From positions 1 through 32,831 of the forward strand of contig UQQZ01000026.1 in NCBI GenBank assembly GCA_900543305.1: 32,831 nt of DNA, in the 5' to 3' direction. The notes under the pieces were generated by a model, which was given only the letters and a program-made list of their open reading frames with translations, did not search any database and was not told the DNA's origin. Source of the stretch: an uncultured Oscillospiraceae bacterium. GTDB taxonomy: Bacteria; Bacillota; Clostridia; Oscillospirales; Acutalibacteraceae. A program made the position numbers and the translations under genes. This document shows positions 7,259-15,542 of this stretch, piece by piece (position 1 is the stretch's first letter; every line of letters begins with the position of its first letter).

Positions 7259-9883
7259 ATGAAAATAATCGTCCGGTATTGCAAACCTTTTGCCGGCGTG
7301 GTGCTGGCCTGTCTGATCCTGTTGTTTGGTCAGGCCGCCTGTGACCTGAGCCTGCCCAACCTGATGAGCGACATGGTCAACGTGGGCATTCAGCAAAGCG
7401 GAATCCAGTCGGGAGCACCGGAAGCCCTTCGGGGAGACGCCCTGAAATTGCTGGAGTTCTTTATGGACTCGGAAGAGCAGGCCCAAATGGAGGAAAGCTA
7501 CAACCTGATTGAGCCGGGCAGCAGCGAAGCCCAGCGGCTTAAGGAGGAATATCCTCTCATTCAGGAGGAAAGTGTGGCAGTGCTCCGGGAGGACGTGACA
7601 GAAGAAGAGCTGGACCAGCTGGGTCAAATTTACGGAGAAGCCGGCTATGGGCTGCTGTTGTATCTGCAAGCCGACGACACTGCCGCCCAGTTGCAGCAAG
7701 CAGCCGCCACTCTGGCCCAAAGCCAGGGGATGGGCGGGATGATGGGAGATTCTTCCACAGGCACCTCTTATGATGCCATGAACGGGGCCGCCGGCACCCA
7801 GAGCGGCGCGGGGATGGAAGATCCCTCCACAGGCACCTCTTATGATGCCATGAACGGCGCCGCCGGCACCCAGAGCGGTGCGGGGATGGAAGATCCCTCC
7901 ACAGGCACCTCTTATGACGCCATGAACGATGCCGCCGGCACCCAGAGCGGTGCAGGGATGGAAGATCCCTCCACAGGCACCTCTTATGACGCCATGAACG
8001 ATGCCGCGGGCACCCAGAGCGACGGGACCGCTCAGGAGGGGACTTCTTCTCTGAACGAGACGGAGGAGCCCACCTACGGAGAGGAAAGCGGATCCATGGA
8101 TTTCAGCCAGGGGCTGGAGGAAGCGGACATGGAAAAACTCTACCAGCTGCTGCCTCTTCTGTCCCAGGTGCCCCAGGAGAGCCTGGAGGAAGCCCGGAGC
8201 CAGGCAGCCGGTTCCGATTCCATGATGGGGGACCAGGTGGGTGTGACCTTGACCCGGCTGTTCTACCAGGAATTGGGAATGGACATCAACGCCATTCAAA
8301 ACCATTATATTTGGAATAAGGGACTGCAGATGTTGGGAGTGGCCCTGCGGGGAGTGGTGGCCACTGTGCTGGTGGGATTCTTCTCTGCCCGCATGGCTGC
8401 CACCATCGGCAAGCGGCTGCGCCATGACCTGTTTGCCAAGGTGGAAAGCTTCAGCAGCGGAGAGTTTGACCGGTTCTCCACTGCGTCCCTGATCACCCGA
8501 ACCACCAACGACGTGCAGCAGATCCAAATGCTCATCACCATGGGGGTGCGGATGATGTGTTACGCGCCCATCATGGGCATTGGAGGCATCATTTTCGCCG
8601 TGGGCAAGAGCGTATCTCTCAGCTGGCTCATTGCCGTGGCGGTGGTGGTGCTTATCGGGCTCATTGCCGTGGCCTTGGCCCTGGCTTTGCCCAAATTCCG
8701 TTCCCTGCAAAAGCTCATTGACCGGCTGAACCTGGTGAGCCGGGAAAACCTTTCCGGCATGATGGTGGTCCGGGCCTTTGGGAACGAGGCCCATGAGGAG
8801 CGCCGGTTCGACCAGGCCAACCAGGATCTGGCAAAGACAAACCGCTTTGTCCAGCGGGTCATGTCCGGCATGATGCCCGGCATGACTCTGGTGATGAACC
8901 TGCTGACGGTGATGATCGTCTGGGTAGGGGGTCACGCCATTGCGGAATCCACCCTGCAGGTGGGTGACATGATGGCCTTCATCCAGTACGCCATGCAGAT
9001 CATCATGGCCTTCCTGATGATTGCCGTGATGTTCATCCTGGTGCCCAGAGCCAGCGTGTCCGCCGCCCGGATCCGGGAGGTGCTGGACGCGCCCTTGACC
9101 ATCCGGGACCCGGAACAGCCGGAACACCTGAAAGATCCCAAGGGCCTGCTGGAATTCAAGGATGTGTCCTTCCGGTATGACCAGGCGGAAAGCGACGTGC
9201 TGGAGCACATCAGCTTTACGGCAAAGCCCGGAGAGACCACGGCCATTATTGGGGCCACCGGTTCGGGCAAATCCACCTTGGTGAACCTGATTCCCCGGTT
9301 TTATGACGTGACCCAGGGGCAGATTACCCTGGACGGGGTGGACGTGCGAAAGCTGCCTCAGGAGGAACTCCGGCAGCAGATTGGCTATGTGCCCCAGAAG
9401 GGGATGCTTTTCTCCGGCACCGTCGCCTCCAATCTGCGGTACGGCAAGGAGGACGCCGGAGAGGAAGAGCTGCAAAAAGCCCTGGAAATCGCCCAGGCTT
9501 CCGACTTCGTGGGAGAGATGGACGAGGGGATGGAATCTTCCATCGCCCAGGGAGGCACCAACGTGTCCGGCGGCCAGCGCCAGCGGTTGTCCATTGCCCG
9601 GGCCCTAACCCGGAAAGCGCCCCTGTACATTTTCGACGACAGTTTTTCCGCCCTGGACTTTAAGACAGACGCTGCCCTGCGGAAGGCTCTTGCCAAAGAC
9701 CCGGCGGGGGCCACGGTGATTTTGGTGGCCCAGCGGGTGAGCACCATCATGCACGCCCAGCAGATCCTGGTGTTGGATCAGGGGCGTCTGGTGGGGAAAG
9801 GAACCCACAAAGAGCTGTTGAAGACCTGTCCCGAATATCGGGAAATCGCGGAAAGTCAGCTGCAAAAGGAGGAATTGGAATGA
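7259..9883 (+). CDS. ABC exporter half-transporter with degenerate catalytic site and repeat-bearing outer loop
   Basis: The 874-residue protein is a fused membrane/ATPase subunit. TM1 is at about 10-30. A long outer segment (about 40-345) separates it from the next membrane segments (about 355-625), and the ATPase domain fills the rest. Walker A GATGSGKST starts at residue 665, and the signature VSGGQRQR at 769 is canonical. Walker B reads IFDDSF, with Asp794 where the catalytic Glu is expected. The switch residue is Gln825 (VAQRVSTI) instead of His. So this subunit supplies the degenerate half of a heterodimer, as in TM287/288-type exporters. The outer segment is unusual: acidic and helical at first, then four 24-residue repeats, then another acidic helical part. 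The gene overlaps its partner by 4 nt (ATGA), implying coupled translation. Substrate unknown; drug, peptide or lipid are possible. Confidence 0.92.
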   Translation: MKIIVRYCKPFAGVVLACLILLFGQAACDLSLPNLMSDMVNVGIQQSGIQSGAPEALRGDALKLLEFFMDSEEQAQMEESYNLIEPGSSEAQRLKEEYPLIQEESVAVLREDVTEEELDQLGQIYGEAGYGLLLYLQADDTAAQLQQAAATLAQSQGMGGMMGDSSTGTSYDAMNGAAGTQSGAGMEDPSTGTSYDAMNGAAGTQSGAGMEDPSTGTSYDAMNDAAGTQSGAGMEDPSTGTSYDAMNDAAGTQSDGTAQEGTSSLNETEEPTYGEESGSMDFSQGLEEADMEKLYQLLPLLSQVPQESLEEARSQAAGSDSMMGDQVGVTLTRLFYQELGMDINAIQNHYIWNKGLQMLGVALRGVVATVLVGFFSARMAATIGKRLRHDLFAKVESFSSGEFDRFSTASLITRTTNDVQQIQMLITMGVRMMCYAPIMGIGGIIFAVGKSVSLSWLIAVAVVVLIGLIAVALALALPKFRSLQKLIDRLNLVSRENLSGMMVVRAFGNEAHEERRFDQANQDLAKTNRFVQRVMSGMMPGMTLVMNLLTVMIVWVGGHAIAESTLQVGDMMAFIQYAMQIIMAFLMIAVMFILVPRASVSAARIREVLDAPLTIRDPEQPEHLKDPKGLLEFKDVSFRYDQAESDVLEHISFTAKPGETTAIIGATGSGKSTLVNLIPRFYDVTQGQITLDGVDVRKLPQEELRQQIGYVPQKGMLFSGTVASNLRYGKEDAGEEELQKALEIAQASDFVGEMDEGMESSIAQGGTNVSGGQRQRLSIARALTRKAPLYIFDDSFSALDFKTDAALRKALAKDPAGATVILVAQRVSTIMHAQQILVLDQGRLVGKGTHKELLKTCPEYREIAESQLQKEELE
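7742..8029 (+). repeat. Four tandem 72-bp repeats inside the ABC exporter gene
   Basis: Units begin at 7742, 7814, 7886 and 7958. Each is 72 bp and encodes 24 residues of the pattern MEDPSTGTSYDAMN(G/D)AAG followed by TQSGAG. Residues 162-257 of the protein are covered. The units are nearly identical at nucleotide level, including synonymous sites, which points to recent expansion. The first and last units diverge at their outer ends. The period is a multiple of three, so changes in copy number would keep the frame. Confidence 0.95.
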
Positions 9884-11733
9884 GTCAGCCAAGACATGCC
9901 CCCGGCAGGGGTCCCGGCGCCATGGTGCCGGGGGAGAAGGCCAAGAACTTCAAAGGCAGCTCCCGCAAGCTGCTGACTTATCTGCGCCCCTTCTGGGTGC
10001 CCATGGCACTGGTGATGTTCTTCGCCGCGGCCTCCACGGTGTTTTCCATTGCGGGGCCCAAGGTGCTGGCCAAGGCCACCGACGAGTTGGCGGCGGGGAT
10101 CATGCGCATGGTCACCGGCGCCGGGGAAGGCATCGATTTCGGATATATCGGCACGGTGCTGTTGATCCTGGGAGGCATTTACCTGTTGAGCGCGGCGTTT
10201 TCTTACCTGCAGGGATTTCTCATGGCCGGTGTTTCCACCGATGTGTCCTACGGCCTGCGGGATGCCATTGAGAAGAAAATCAACCGCCTGCCCCTGTCCT
10301 ATTTCCACAAGGTGAGTCAGGGAGACGTGCTTTCCCGGATCACCAACGACGTGGACACCTTGACCAACTCCCTGAACCAGAGCATCACCCAGCTGATCAC
10401 CTCGGTGTGTACCCTCATCGGTGTGCTGATCATGATGCTGTCCATCAGCTGGCAGCTGACCTTGGTGGCCCTGTGTGTGATTCCCGTGTCCCTGGTGTTC
10501 GTGATGGTGCTGGTGAAGTTTTCCCAGAAGCACTTCAAGGACCAGCAAAAATACCTGGGCACGGTCAACGGCCAGGTGGAGGAAATGTACGGAGGCCACC
10601 TGATCGTCAAGGCCTTTGGCCGGGAGAAGGAAACCCTGGAGGACTTCGACCGGGAAAATAACAAGCTCTACAACGCCGGCTGGAAAGCCCAGTTCCTCTC
10701 GGGCCTGATGATGCCCGTCATGACCCTGGTAGGCAACCTGGGCTATGTGGTGATCTGCGTGGTGGGAGCGTCTATGGCAGCCGGCGGCGCCATGACCATC
10801 GGCGGCATTCAGGCCTTCATCCAGTATGTGCGCAGTTTTACCCAGCCCATCACCCAGCTGGCCAACATCTCCAACCAGTTCCAGATGACTGTGGCCGCTG
10901 CCGAACGGATCTTCCAATTCCTGGACGAGGAAGAGGAAACCAGCGAAGAGCCCAAACTTTCCACCAAGGATCTGAACCTGCAAGGGGAGATCGTGTTCGA
11001 CCATGTGAAGTTCGGCTATGAGGACAGCCAGGACCTGGTGATCCGGGACTTTTCCGCTCGGGTGAAAGCCGGTCAGAAGGTGGCCATTGTAGGCCCCACC
11101 GGCGCCGGCAAGACCACCATGGTGAAGCTGCTCATGCGGTTCCACGACCTGCGGGGCGGTCAGATCACCTTGGATGGTCATCCCATTACGGATTTCACCC
11201 GGCAGGACCTGCGCAGCCAGTTCGGCATGGTGCTTCAGGACGCCTGGCTGTATAACGGCTCCATTTTGGAGAACATCCGTTACGGCAAGCTGACCGCAAC
11301 CGACGAAGAGGTGGTGGCCGCGGCCAAAATGGCTCAGGCGGACCATTTTATCAGAACCTTGCCGGGAGGCTACCAGATGGAGCTCAACGAGGAGGCGTCC
11401 AACGTGTCCCAGGGTCAGAAGCAGCTTTTGACCATTGCCCGGGCCATTTTGGCAGACTCCAAGGTCATGATTCTGGACGAGGCCACCAGTTCCGTGGATA
11501 CCCGCACGGAGGTGCTCATCCAGAAGGCCATGGACAACCTGATGAAGGGGCGCACCAGCTTCATCATTGCCCACCGGCTGTCCACCATCCGCAACGCGGA
11601 CCTGATCCTCTGCATGAAGGACGGGGACATTGTGGAACAGGGCACCCACGAGGAGCTTATGGCCAAGGGCGGATTTTACGCCAACCTGTACAACAGTCAG
11701 TTTGAAAGCGCAGACCAGGATCAGGCCAGCTGA
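9880..11733 (+). CDS. ABC exporter half-transporter with intact catalytic residues (partner subunit)
   Basis: The protein has 617 residues. A cytoplasmic N-terminal tail of about 40 residues is followed by a six-helix membrane domain to about 330 and an ATPase domain. Walker A GPTGAGKTT starts at residue 405. The signature is VSQGQKQL (from residue 509), deviating from LSGGQ. Walker B ends in LDEAT with the catalytic Glu534, and the switch His565 is present (AHRLSTI). This pattern is the mirror image of the upstream subunit: together they make one consensus ATP site (this Glu/His plus the other subunit's good signature) and one degenerate site. That strongly supports an obligate heterodimer. 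Translation is coupled to the upstream gene through a 4-nt overlap. MarR control suggests export of a toxic compound or signal. Confidence 0.93.
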   Translation: MSQPRHAPGRGPGAMVPGEKAKNFKGSSRKLLTYLRPFWVPMALVMFFAAASTVFSIAGPKVLAKATDELAAGIMRMVTGAGEGIDFGYIGTVLLILGGIYLLSAAFSYLQGFLMAGVSTDVSYGLRDAIEKKINRLPLSYFHKVSQGDVLSRITNDVDTLTNSLNQSITQLITSVCTLIGVLIMMLSISWQLTLVALCVIPVSLVFVMVLVKFSQKHFKDQQKYLGTVNGQVEEMYGGHLIVKAFGREKETLEDFDRENNKLYNAGWKAQFLSGLMMPVMTLVGNLGYVVICVVGASMAAGGAMTIGGIQAFIQYVRSFTQPITQLANISNQFQMTVAAAERIFQFLDEEEETSEEPKLSTKDLNLQGEIVFDHVKFGYEDSQDLVIRDFSARVKAGQKVAIVGPTGAGKTTMVKLLMRFHDLRGGQITLDGHPITDFTRQDLRSQFGMVLQDAWLYNGSILENIRYGKLTATDEEVVAAAKMAQADHFIRTLPGGYQMELNEEASNVSQGQKQLLTIARAILADSKVMILDEATSSVDTRTEVLIQKAMDNLMKGRTSFIIAHRLSTIRNADLILCMKDGDIVEQGTHEELMAKGGFYANLYNSQFESADQDQAS

Positions 11734-11747
11734 CCAAGGAGGAAACT

Positions 11748-12365
11748 ATGAAAGGATATCGGATCATCACCATAGAACGGGAATACGCCAGCGGCGGCAC
11801 CCAAGTGGGCCGTCTGCTGGGGAAAGAACTGGGGATTCCGGTGTATGGCCGGGAGATTTTGGAGTTGGCCGCCCGGGAGGGAGGCACCACCCCGGAATAC
11901 ATCGAGCATTTGGAGGAGACGGATACCAATTCCCTGCTGTATTCCCTGGTGGCCATGGCCAAAAGCGCCGGAGGCCAGCTGCCTCAGATTTCCCAAACGG
12001 ACCAGCTGAACCTGTTGGAAGCCCAGGTGATCCAGCGCCTGGCGGACCAAGGGCCCTGTGTGATTGTGGGCCGCTGCGGAGGGTGGGTGCTCCGGCAGCG
12101 GAAGGACGTGCTCAACGTGTTCATTCACGGAGACCGGGCCGAAAGAATGCGCCGGGCCCAGGAGGAGTACGGGATTCCGGAAGAGCAGGCAGCCGCGGTG
12201 CTGCACAAGTTTGACCACCGCCGGTCCAATTTTTACCATGCCAATACGGGAAAAAGCTGGCGGGAACGGGAAGGATATCATATGGTGCTGGACAGCGGCT
12301 TGCTGGGCACGGAGTTGTGTGCCCAGATTCTGGCCAACACCGTACGTTGGAGCCGGGGGCAGTGA
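11748..12365 (+). CDS. Cytidylate kinase-like family protein
   Basis: The protein has 205 residues and begins RIITIEREYASGGTQVGRLL, which is the signature of the cytidylate-kinase-like family (Pfam Cytidylate_kin2). It is a P-loop nucleotide-kinase relative with an atypical glycine loop (ASGGTQVG). Later come VIVGRCGGWVLRQ, a conserved core strand and helix, and FDHRRSNFYHANTGKSW, a lid-like segment. Many clostridia carry several such genes with no assigned substrate, and the housekeeping cmk is usually elsewhere. It sits 14 nt behind the ABC exporter with an AAGGAGG site, so it is in the same operon. A link to the export process is possible but unproven. Family call firm; reaction unknown. 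Confidence 0.8.
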   Translation: MKGYRIITIEREYASGGTQVGRLLGKELGIPVYGREILELAAREGGTTPEYIEHLEETDTNSLLYSLVAMAKSAGGQLPQISQTDQLNLLEAQVIQRLADQGPCVIVGRCGGWVLRQRKDVLNVFIHGDRAERMRRAQEEYGIPEEQAAAVLHKFDHRRSNFYHANTGKSWREREGYHMVLDSGLLGTELCAQILANTVRWSRGQ

Positions 12366-12366
12366 G

Positions 12367-13248
12367 ATGAACGTCTGGATTATGGTAAACACCCGGGCCG
12401 GACGGCAACGGGCCCGGGAATTCGGAACGCAAATAGAACAGGCTTTTGGGGCCCATGGGATCACGCCCCGGGTGGAATACACCCAATCCCTGGACCAAGC
12501 CCGGGCCTTTTTGGAGGAAGGGGTGAAGGAGCAGCCTCAGCTGCTGATCTGCTGCGGCGGAGACGGCACCCTGAGCCAGGCGGTCCACACCCTGGAGGAG
12601 CTGGGCGGCTCCCTGACTCTGGGGTACATCCCCATGGGAACCACCAACGATTTTGCCAGTTCCCTGGGGCTTTCCCGGGATCCTGCCCAGGCGGCGGAAC
12701 AGATTCTTCAGGGAACACCCCATGGGCTGGATTTGGGATGTCTGGGGGATCGGAATTTCCTGTATGTGGCGTCTCTGGGAGCCTTTACCCAGTCCTCCTA
12801 CCGGACAGCCCAGGGGATGAAGTCCGCTTTGGGACACCTGGCCTATATTTTGGAAAGCGTCCGGGAGCTGCCCTCCATTCGGCCCTGCCAGCTTCAGGTG
12901 GAGGGAGAGGACTTTTCCTGGGAAGGGGAATTCCTGTTTGGGGCGGTGACCAATTCCACCTCTGTGGGGGGCATGATCAAATTGGATCCGTCCCAGGTGG
13001 GTCTGGATGACGGCCTGTTGGAGCTGACTCTGGTGAAGATGCCCCGGAACCCCCTGGAGCTGGGGGAAATCGCCCGGATGATCAGCCGGGGCCGGCTGGA
13101 AGGGGAACTGGTTCTCCAGCGGTCCATCCGGCAGGCGGAATTCCGGTGCGCCCAGGCCTATCCCTGGTCCCTGGACGGAGAATATTTCCCGGGCGGGGAA
13201 CAGCTCCGCTTTTCCCTGAAGCCCGGAGCCATCCGTCTGGTCTATTGA
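12367..13248 (+). CDS. Diacylglycerol kinase-family lipid kinase (DgkB/YegS-like)
   Basis: The protein has 293 residues from ATG 12367, one base after the previous stop. CCGGDGTLSQAV holds the nucleotide-binding GGDGT (64-68), and GYIPMGTTNDFASSL is the second conserved DAGK loop. The C-terminal half is a beta-rich lid domain containing LDLGCLGDRNFLYVASLGAF. The family phosphorylates diacylglycerol or other lipid hydroxyls at the inner face of the membrane. Similar genes may also act on undecaprenol or sphingoid lipids, so the substrate is open. The frame stays open back to 12064, but that part overlaps the previous gene and lacks family features. It is the last gene of the MarR/ABC operon and is followed by a strong terminator. 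Confidence 0.85.
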   Translation: MNVWIMVNTRAGRQRAREFGTQIEQAFGAHGITPRVEYTQSLDQARAFLEEGVKEQPQLLICCGGDGTLSQAVHTLEELGGSLTLGYIPMGTTNDFASSLGLSRDPAQAAEQILQGTPHGLDLGCLGDRNFLYVASLGAFTQSSYRTAQGMKSALGHLAYILESVRELPSIRPCQLQVEGEDFSWEGEFLFGAVTNSTSVGGMIKLDPSQVGLDDGLLELTLVKMPRNPLELGEIARMISRGRLEGELVLQRSIRQAEFRCAQAYPWSLDGEYFPGGEQLRFSLKPGAIRLVY

Positions 13249-13256
13249 AAAGCTGC

Positions 13257-13295
13257 AAAAAGCGCGTGGAAGGCGATTCCTCCCACGCGCTTTTT
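13257..13295. terminator. Strong bidirectional intrinsic terminator
   Basis: Perfect 13-bp arms at 13257-13269 (AAAAAGCGCGTGG) and 13283-13295 (CCACGCGCTTTTT) flank a 13-nt loop, giving U runs on both strands. It closes the ABC operon on plus and the oxidoreductase operon on minus. Confidence 0.9.
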
Positions 13296-13323
13296 CATAC
13301 TCCCCAAAAGAAGGGATGTGTAC

Positions 13324-14367
13324 TCAATATTCCACTTTCAGCCAGCGCCGTTCCTGGGCGGAGCGGTTGGCTGCCACAATGACGGCCAGGGTGTTGTGAC
13401 CGTCTACCCCGGTGACGGTGGGTTCCTTCCCGGTGAGAATGGATTCCACAAAGTCATCGATAATGCCGCTTTTCAGCTGTTTGACGTTGGTGGAGATGGC
13501 CCCCACCTGATATTTGACCCGGGTGTCGTCCCGAAGTTCCACTACAATGTCGTCGGCAAAGTCCCCGAAGATCTTCATGACCCCCTTGTCCCCGTAGAGG
13601 ATGGTGCTGTTGTCCTCCTCTCCGTAGTTGGTCCAGGACACGTTCATGGTGCCGAAAATTCCGGACCGCATCCGGAAGATGGCGGAAGCGTTGTCCTCCA
13701 GGTCGATAAGCTCCCCGTTGGGGTAGCGCTTGTCCCGGGTCACCGTGTCGCAGCAGATTTCCTCCACCTCGTCCCCGGTGAGGAACCGGATGATGTCCAG
13801 CTTGTGGGCCCCCAGATCTCCCAAAGCCCCGAAATGGGCCTTGTTTTTGTCGAAGAACCAGGTGGTGTTGGAACGGTTTACGCTCCAGTTTTCCGGGCCG
13901 CTGTGACGGAAATTGCTCTGGACCGAAAGAATGTTGCCGATCATCCCCGACTGGAGCAGCTCCCGGGCTTTCCGATGGGTGGGCAGCAGCCGCTGGTTGT
14001 GTCCGATCATCAGCAGCTTTCCCATCTCCTGGGCGGCGTCCATCATCCGGCGGGTGTCCTCCAGGGTCAGGGCCATGGGCTTTTCACAGAGCACATGTTT
14101 CCCCGCACGCAGGGCCTGGATGGAGTAGTCCGCGTGGGTGTAGTTGGGAGAGCAGATGCTCACCGCATCGATTTCCGGGTCCGCGAACAGCTCTTCCGGA
14201 GAGGCGTAGACCTTCCCGCCGTAGCCTGCGGCCAGCTCGCCTGCCCGCTGCTGGTCAAAGTCGTAGAATCCCACAATCTGGGCGTGGGGGTTGTCGGTGT
14301 ATTCCGGTGCGTGGCGCCGGGCGGTGATCATGCCGCAGCCTACAATGCCTACCTTTACCGTTTCCAT
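13324..14367 (-). CDS. Gfo/Idh/MocA-family NAD(P)-dependent oxidoreductase
   Basis: The protein has 347 residues. The Rossmann motif GIVGCGMITARRH lies at the N-terminus. CEKPMALT, with the conserved EKP lysine, and DLGAHKLDIIRFL, with the catalytic-type Asp/His pair, follow in the family order. Members oxidise or reduce sugars, inositols and their derivatives. The presence of a LacI regulator upstream and a sodium symporter further up suggests a catabolic step on an imported sugar-like compound. The exact substrate cannot be read from sequence. The gene is 59 bp downstream of the LacI-type gene on the same strand with no promoter or terminator recognised between, so they are probably one transcript. 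GGAAGG lies almost against the ATG and AAAGGA further up, so the ribosome site is not ideal. Confidence 0.88.
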   Translation of the reverse strand: METVKVGIVGCGMITARRHAPEYTDNPHAQIVGFYDFDQQRAGELAAGYGGKVYASPEELFADPEIDAVSICSPNYTHADYSIQALRAGKHVLCEKPMALTLEDTRRMMDAAQEMGKLLMIGHNQRLLPTHRKARELLQSGMIGNILSVQSNFRHSGPENWSVNRSNTTWFFDKNKAHFGALGDLGAHKLDIIRFLTGDEVEEICCDTVTRDKRYPNGELIDLEDNASAIFRMRSGIFGTMNVSWTNYGEEDNSTILYGDKGVMKIFGDFADDIVVELRDDTRVKYQVGAISTNVKQLKSGIIDDFVESILTGKEPTVTGVDGHNTLAVIVAANRSAQERRWLKVEY

Positions 14368-14426
14368 ACCTTCCGTTCATCCTTTCTCAAACCCACGGAT
14401 TCCGCAGGGTGTAGTTGCTGTTTTTC

Positions 14427-15449
14427 TCATGAAAGGTCCTGCCGGGGAGGGGCCACTGTGCCCCGTTTTTCCAACTGGGTGGGCACCAAGATGGCTTCCC
14501 CCTGGTCCTCCGGCTTTCGGGGAGACACTTTCCGGCGGAGCACCAGGTCCACTGCCTCTTTTCCCATCCGGTCCGCCTGGATTCCCACCGAGTCGATGGG
14601 AGGGGCCAGCAGGGTGGCCAAAGTGTTGTCGAATCCCATGAGAGAGATCTGCTCCGGTACCCGGATCCCTTCCCGGTACAAAAATTGGAGGACGCCGCTT
14701 GCCAGGGAGTCCGCTGCGGCGAACACGGCAGTGGGCCGTTCCTCCTGCCACAGGGAGGCCATGGCCGCAAACCCCTGGGCAGGGGAATACTGGTCCACCA
14801 GCCGTTCCAATCCGGCCTTCAAGGGGATCCCCCCTTCAGTTAAAGCCCGGCGGTAGCCCTCCAGCCGGAGCCGTTCCACGGATAAGACGGGAGGCAGCCC
14901 CACATAGGCGATTTTCCGGTGGCCTGCCTGGACCAGGGAAGAGACGGCTTCCCGGGATCCTCCAAAGTCGTCCACCAGGATCCTGTCGTCGGTTTCCTCT
15001 GCCCGTTCAATGCGTACCACGGGAATGCCAGCCTGCTCCAGCTGCCGGATCAGGTCCGGGTCGAAGCCTGAGACCGAGGTGATGATGACCCCTTCCACCT
15101 GACGGCTGATCAATTGGGTGACGATTCGCCGGTCCTCTCCGGGGGAGCGGTACTTAGTAAAGCTCAGAACGCTGTATCCCCGCTCTTGAGCGGCCCGGTC
15201 CACCCCCCGGCTGATCTGTCCGAACAACAGGTTGGGGGAAAACAGCAGAATGTGTCCCAGCATGTGGCTGCTGGACTTTTTCAGACACTGGGCGGCGCTG
15301 TTGGGGATGTAACCCAGTTCCCGCACTGCCTGCTCTACCTTTTCCCGGTTTTCCCGGGAGACGTAGCCGTTTTGGTGGAGCACCCGGCCTACGGTGGCCA
15401 GGGAAACCCCGGCCCGTTTGGCCACGTCGCTCATTTTCACATTGCCCAT
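14427..15449 (-). CDS. LacI/GalR-family transcriptional regulator
   Basis: The protein has 340 residues from ATG 15449. The helix-turn-helix and hinge are clear: KMSDVAKRAGVSLATVGRVL, then RELGYIPNSAAQCLKKSSS. The rest is a sugar-binding effector domain with VEGVIITSVSGFDPD, VDDFGGSREAV, and GFDNTLATLLAPPIDSVG near the end. The start is chosen from GGGGGGAG upstream and from the HTH normally sitting at the very N-terminus; an in-frame extension to 15593 would read through the promoter and operators. Two 14-bp palindromes directly downstream of its -10 box point to autorepression. It probably governs the linked oxidoreductase. Its palindrome was not found in front of the symporter, so joint control of that gene is not supported by sequence. 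Confidence 0.9.
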   Translation of the reverse strand: MGNVKMSDVAKRAGVSLATVGRVLHQNGYVSRENREKVEQAVRELGYIPNSAAQCLKKSSSHMLGHILLFSPNLLFGQISRGVDRAAQERGYSVLSFTKYRSPGEDRRIVTQLISRQVEGVIITSVSGFDPDLIRQLEQAGIPVVRIERAEETDDRILVDDFGGSREAVSSLVQAGHRKIAYVGLPPVLSVERLRLEGYRRALTEGGIPLKAGLERLVDQYSPAQGFAAMASLWQEERPTAVFAAADSLASGVLQFLYREGIRVPEQISLMGFDNTLATLLAPPIDSVGIQADRMGKEAVDLVLRRKVSPRKPEDQGEAILVPTQLEKRGTVAPPRQDLS

Positions 15450-15475
15450 GAGATTTTCTCCCCCCATTCCCTGTG

Positions 15476-15505
15476 TGGTAACGTTACCATGTGGTGACGT
15501 TACCA
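15476..15505 (-). promoter_or_regulatory. Tandem LacI-type operators
   Basis: TGGTAACGTTACCA (15476-15489) is a perfect 14-bp palindrome, and TGGTGACGTTACCA (15492-15505) is the same with one change. Their centres are 16 bp apart. A third half-site (TTACCA-like, about 15508-15513) lies over the -10 box. The CG-centred palindrome is typical of LacI-family operators. The position between the promoter and the start codon fits repression of the regulator gene by its own product. Confidence 0.8.
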
Positions 15506-15533
15506 TATTACCACGGAGGAATCCCTTTGTCAA
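15505..15533 (-). promoter_or_regulatory. Strong sigma-A promoter for the LacI/oxidoreductase transcript
   Basis: On minus, TTGACA (15528-15533) is followed after 17 bp by TAATAT (15505-15510). The -10 box touches the second operator. Confidence 0.85.
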
Positions 15534-15542
15534 TTCCTCCTG

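Noticed and set aside
7148..9475. Very long open frame antisense to the first ABC subunit (775 codons), with similar long antisense frames at 9856-11649, 15491-17344 and 18169-19926
   Set aside because: They mirror genuine genes in GC-rich DNA with strong third-position bias. Their translations are low-complexity (Gly/His/Gln/Val-rich) and show no domain motifs or ribosome sites.
12064..12366. Upstream extension of the diacylglycerol kinase frame
   Set aside because: It overlaps the kinase-like gene before it in another frame, and the family begins at the residues encoded from 12367.
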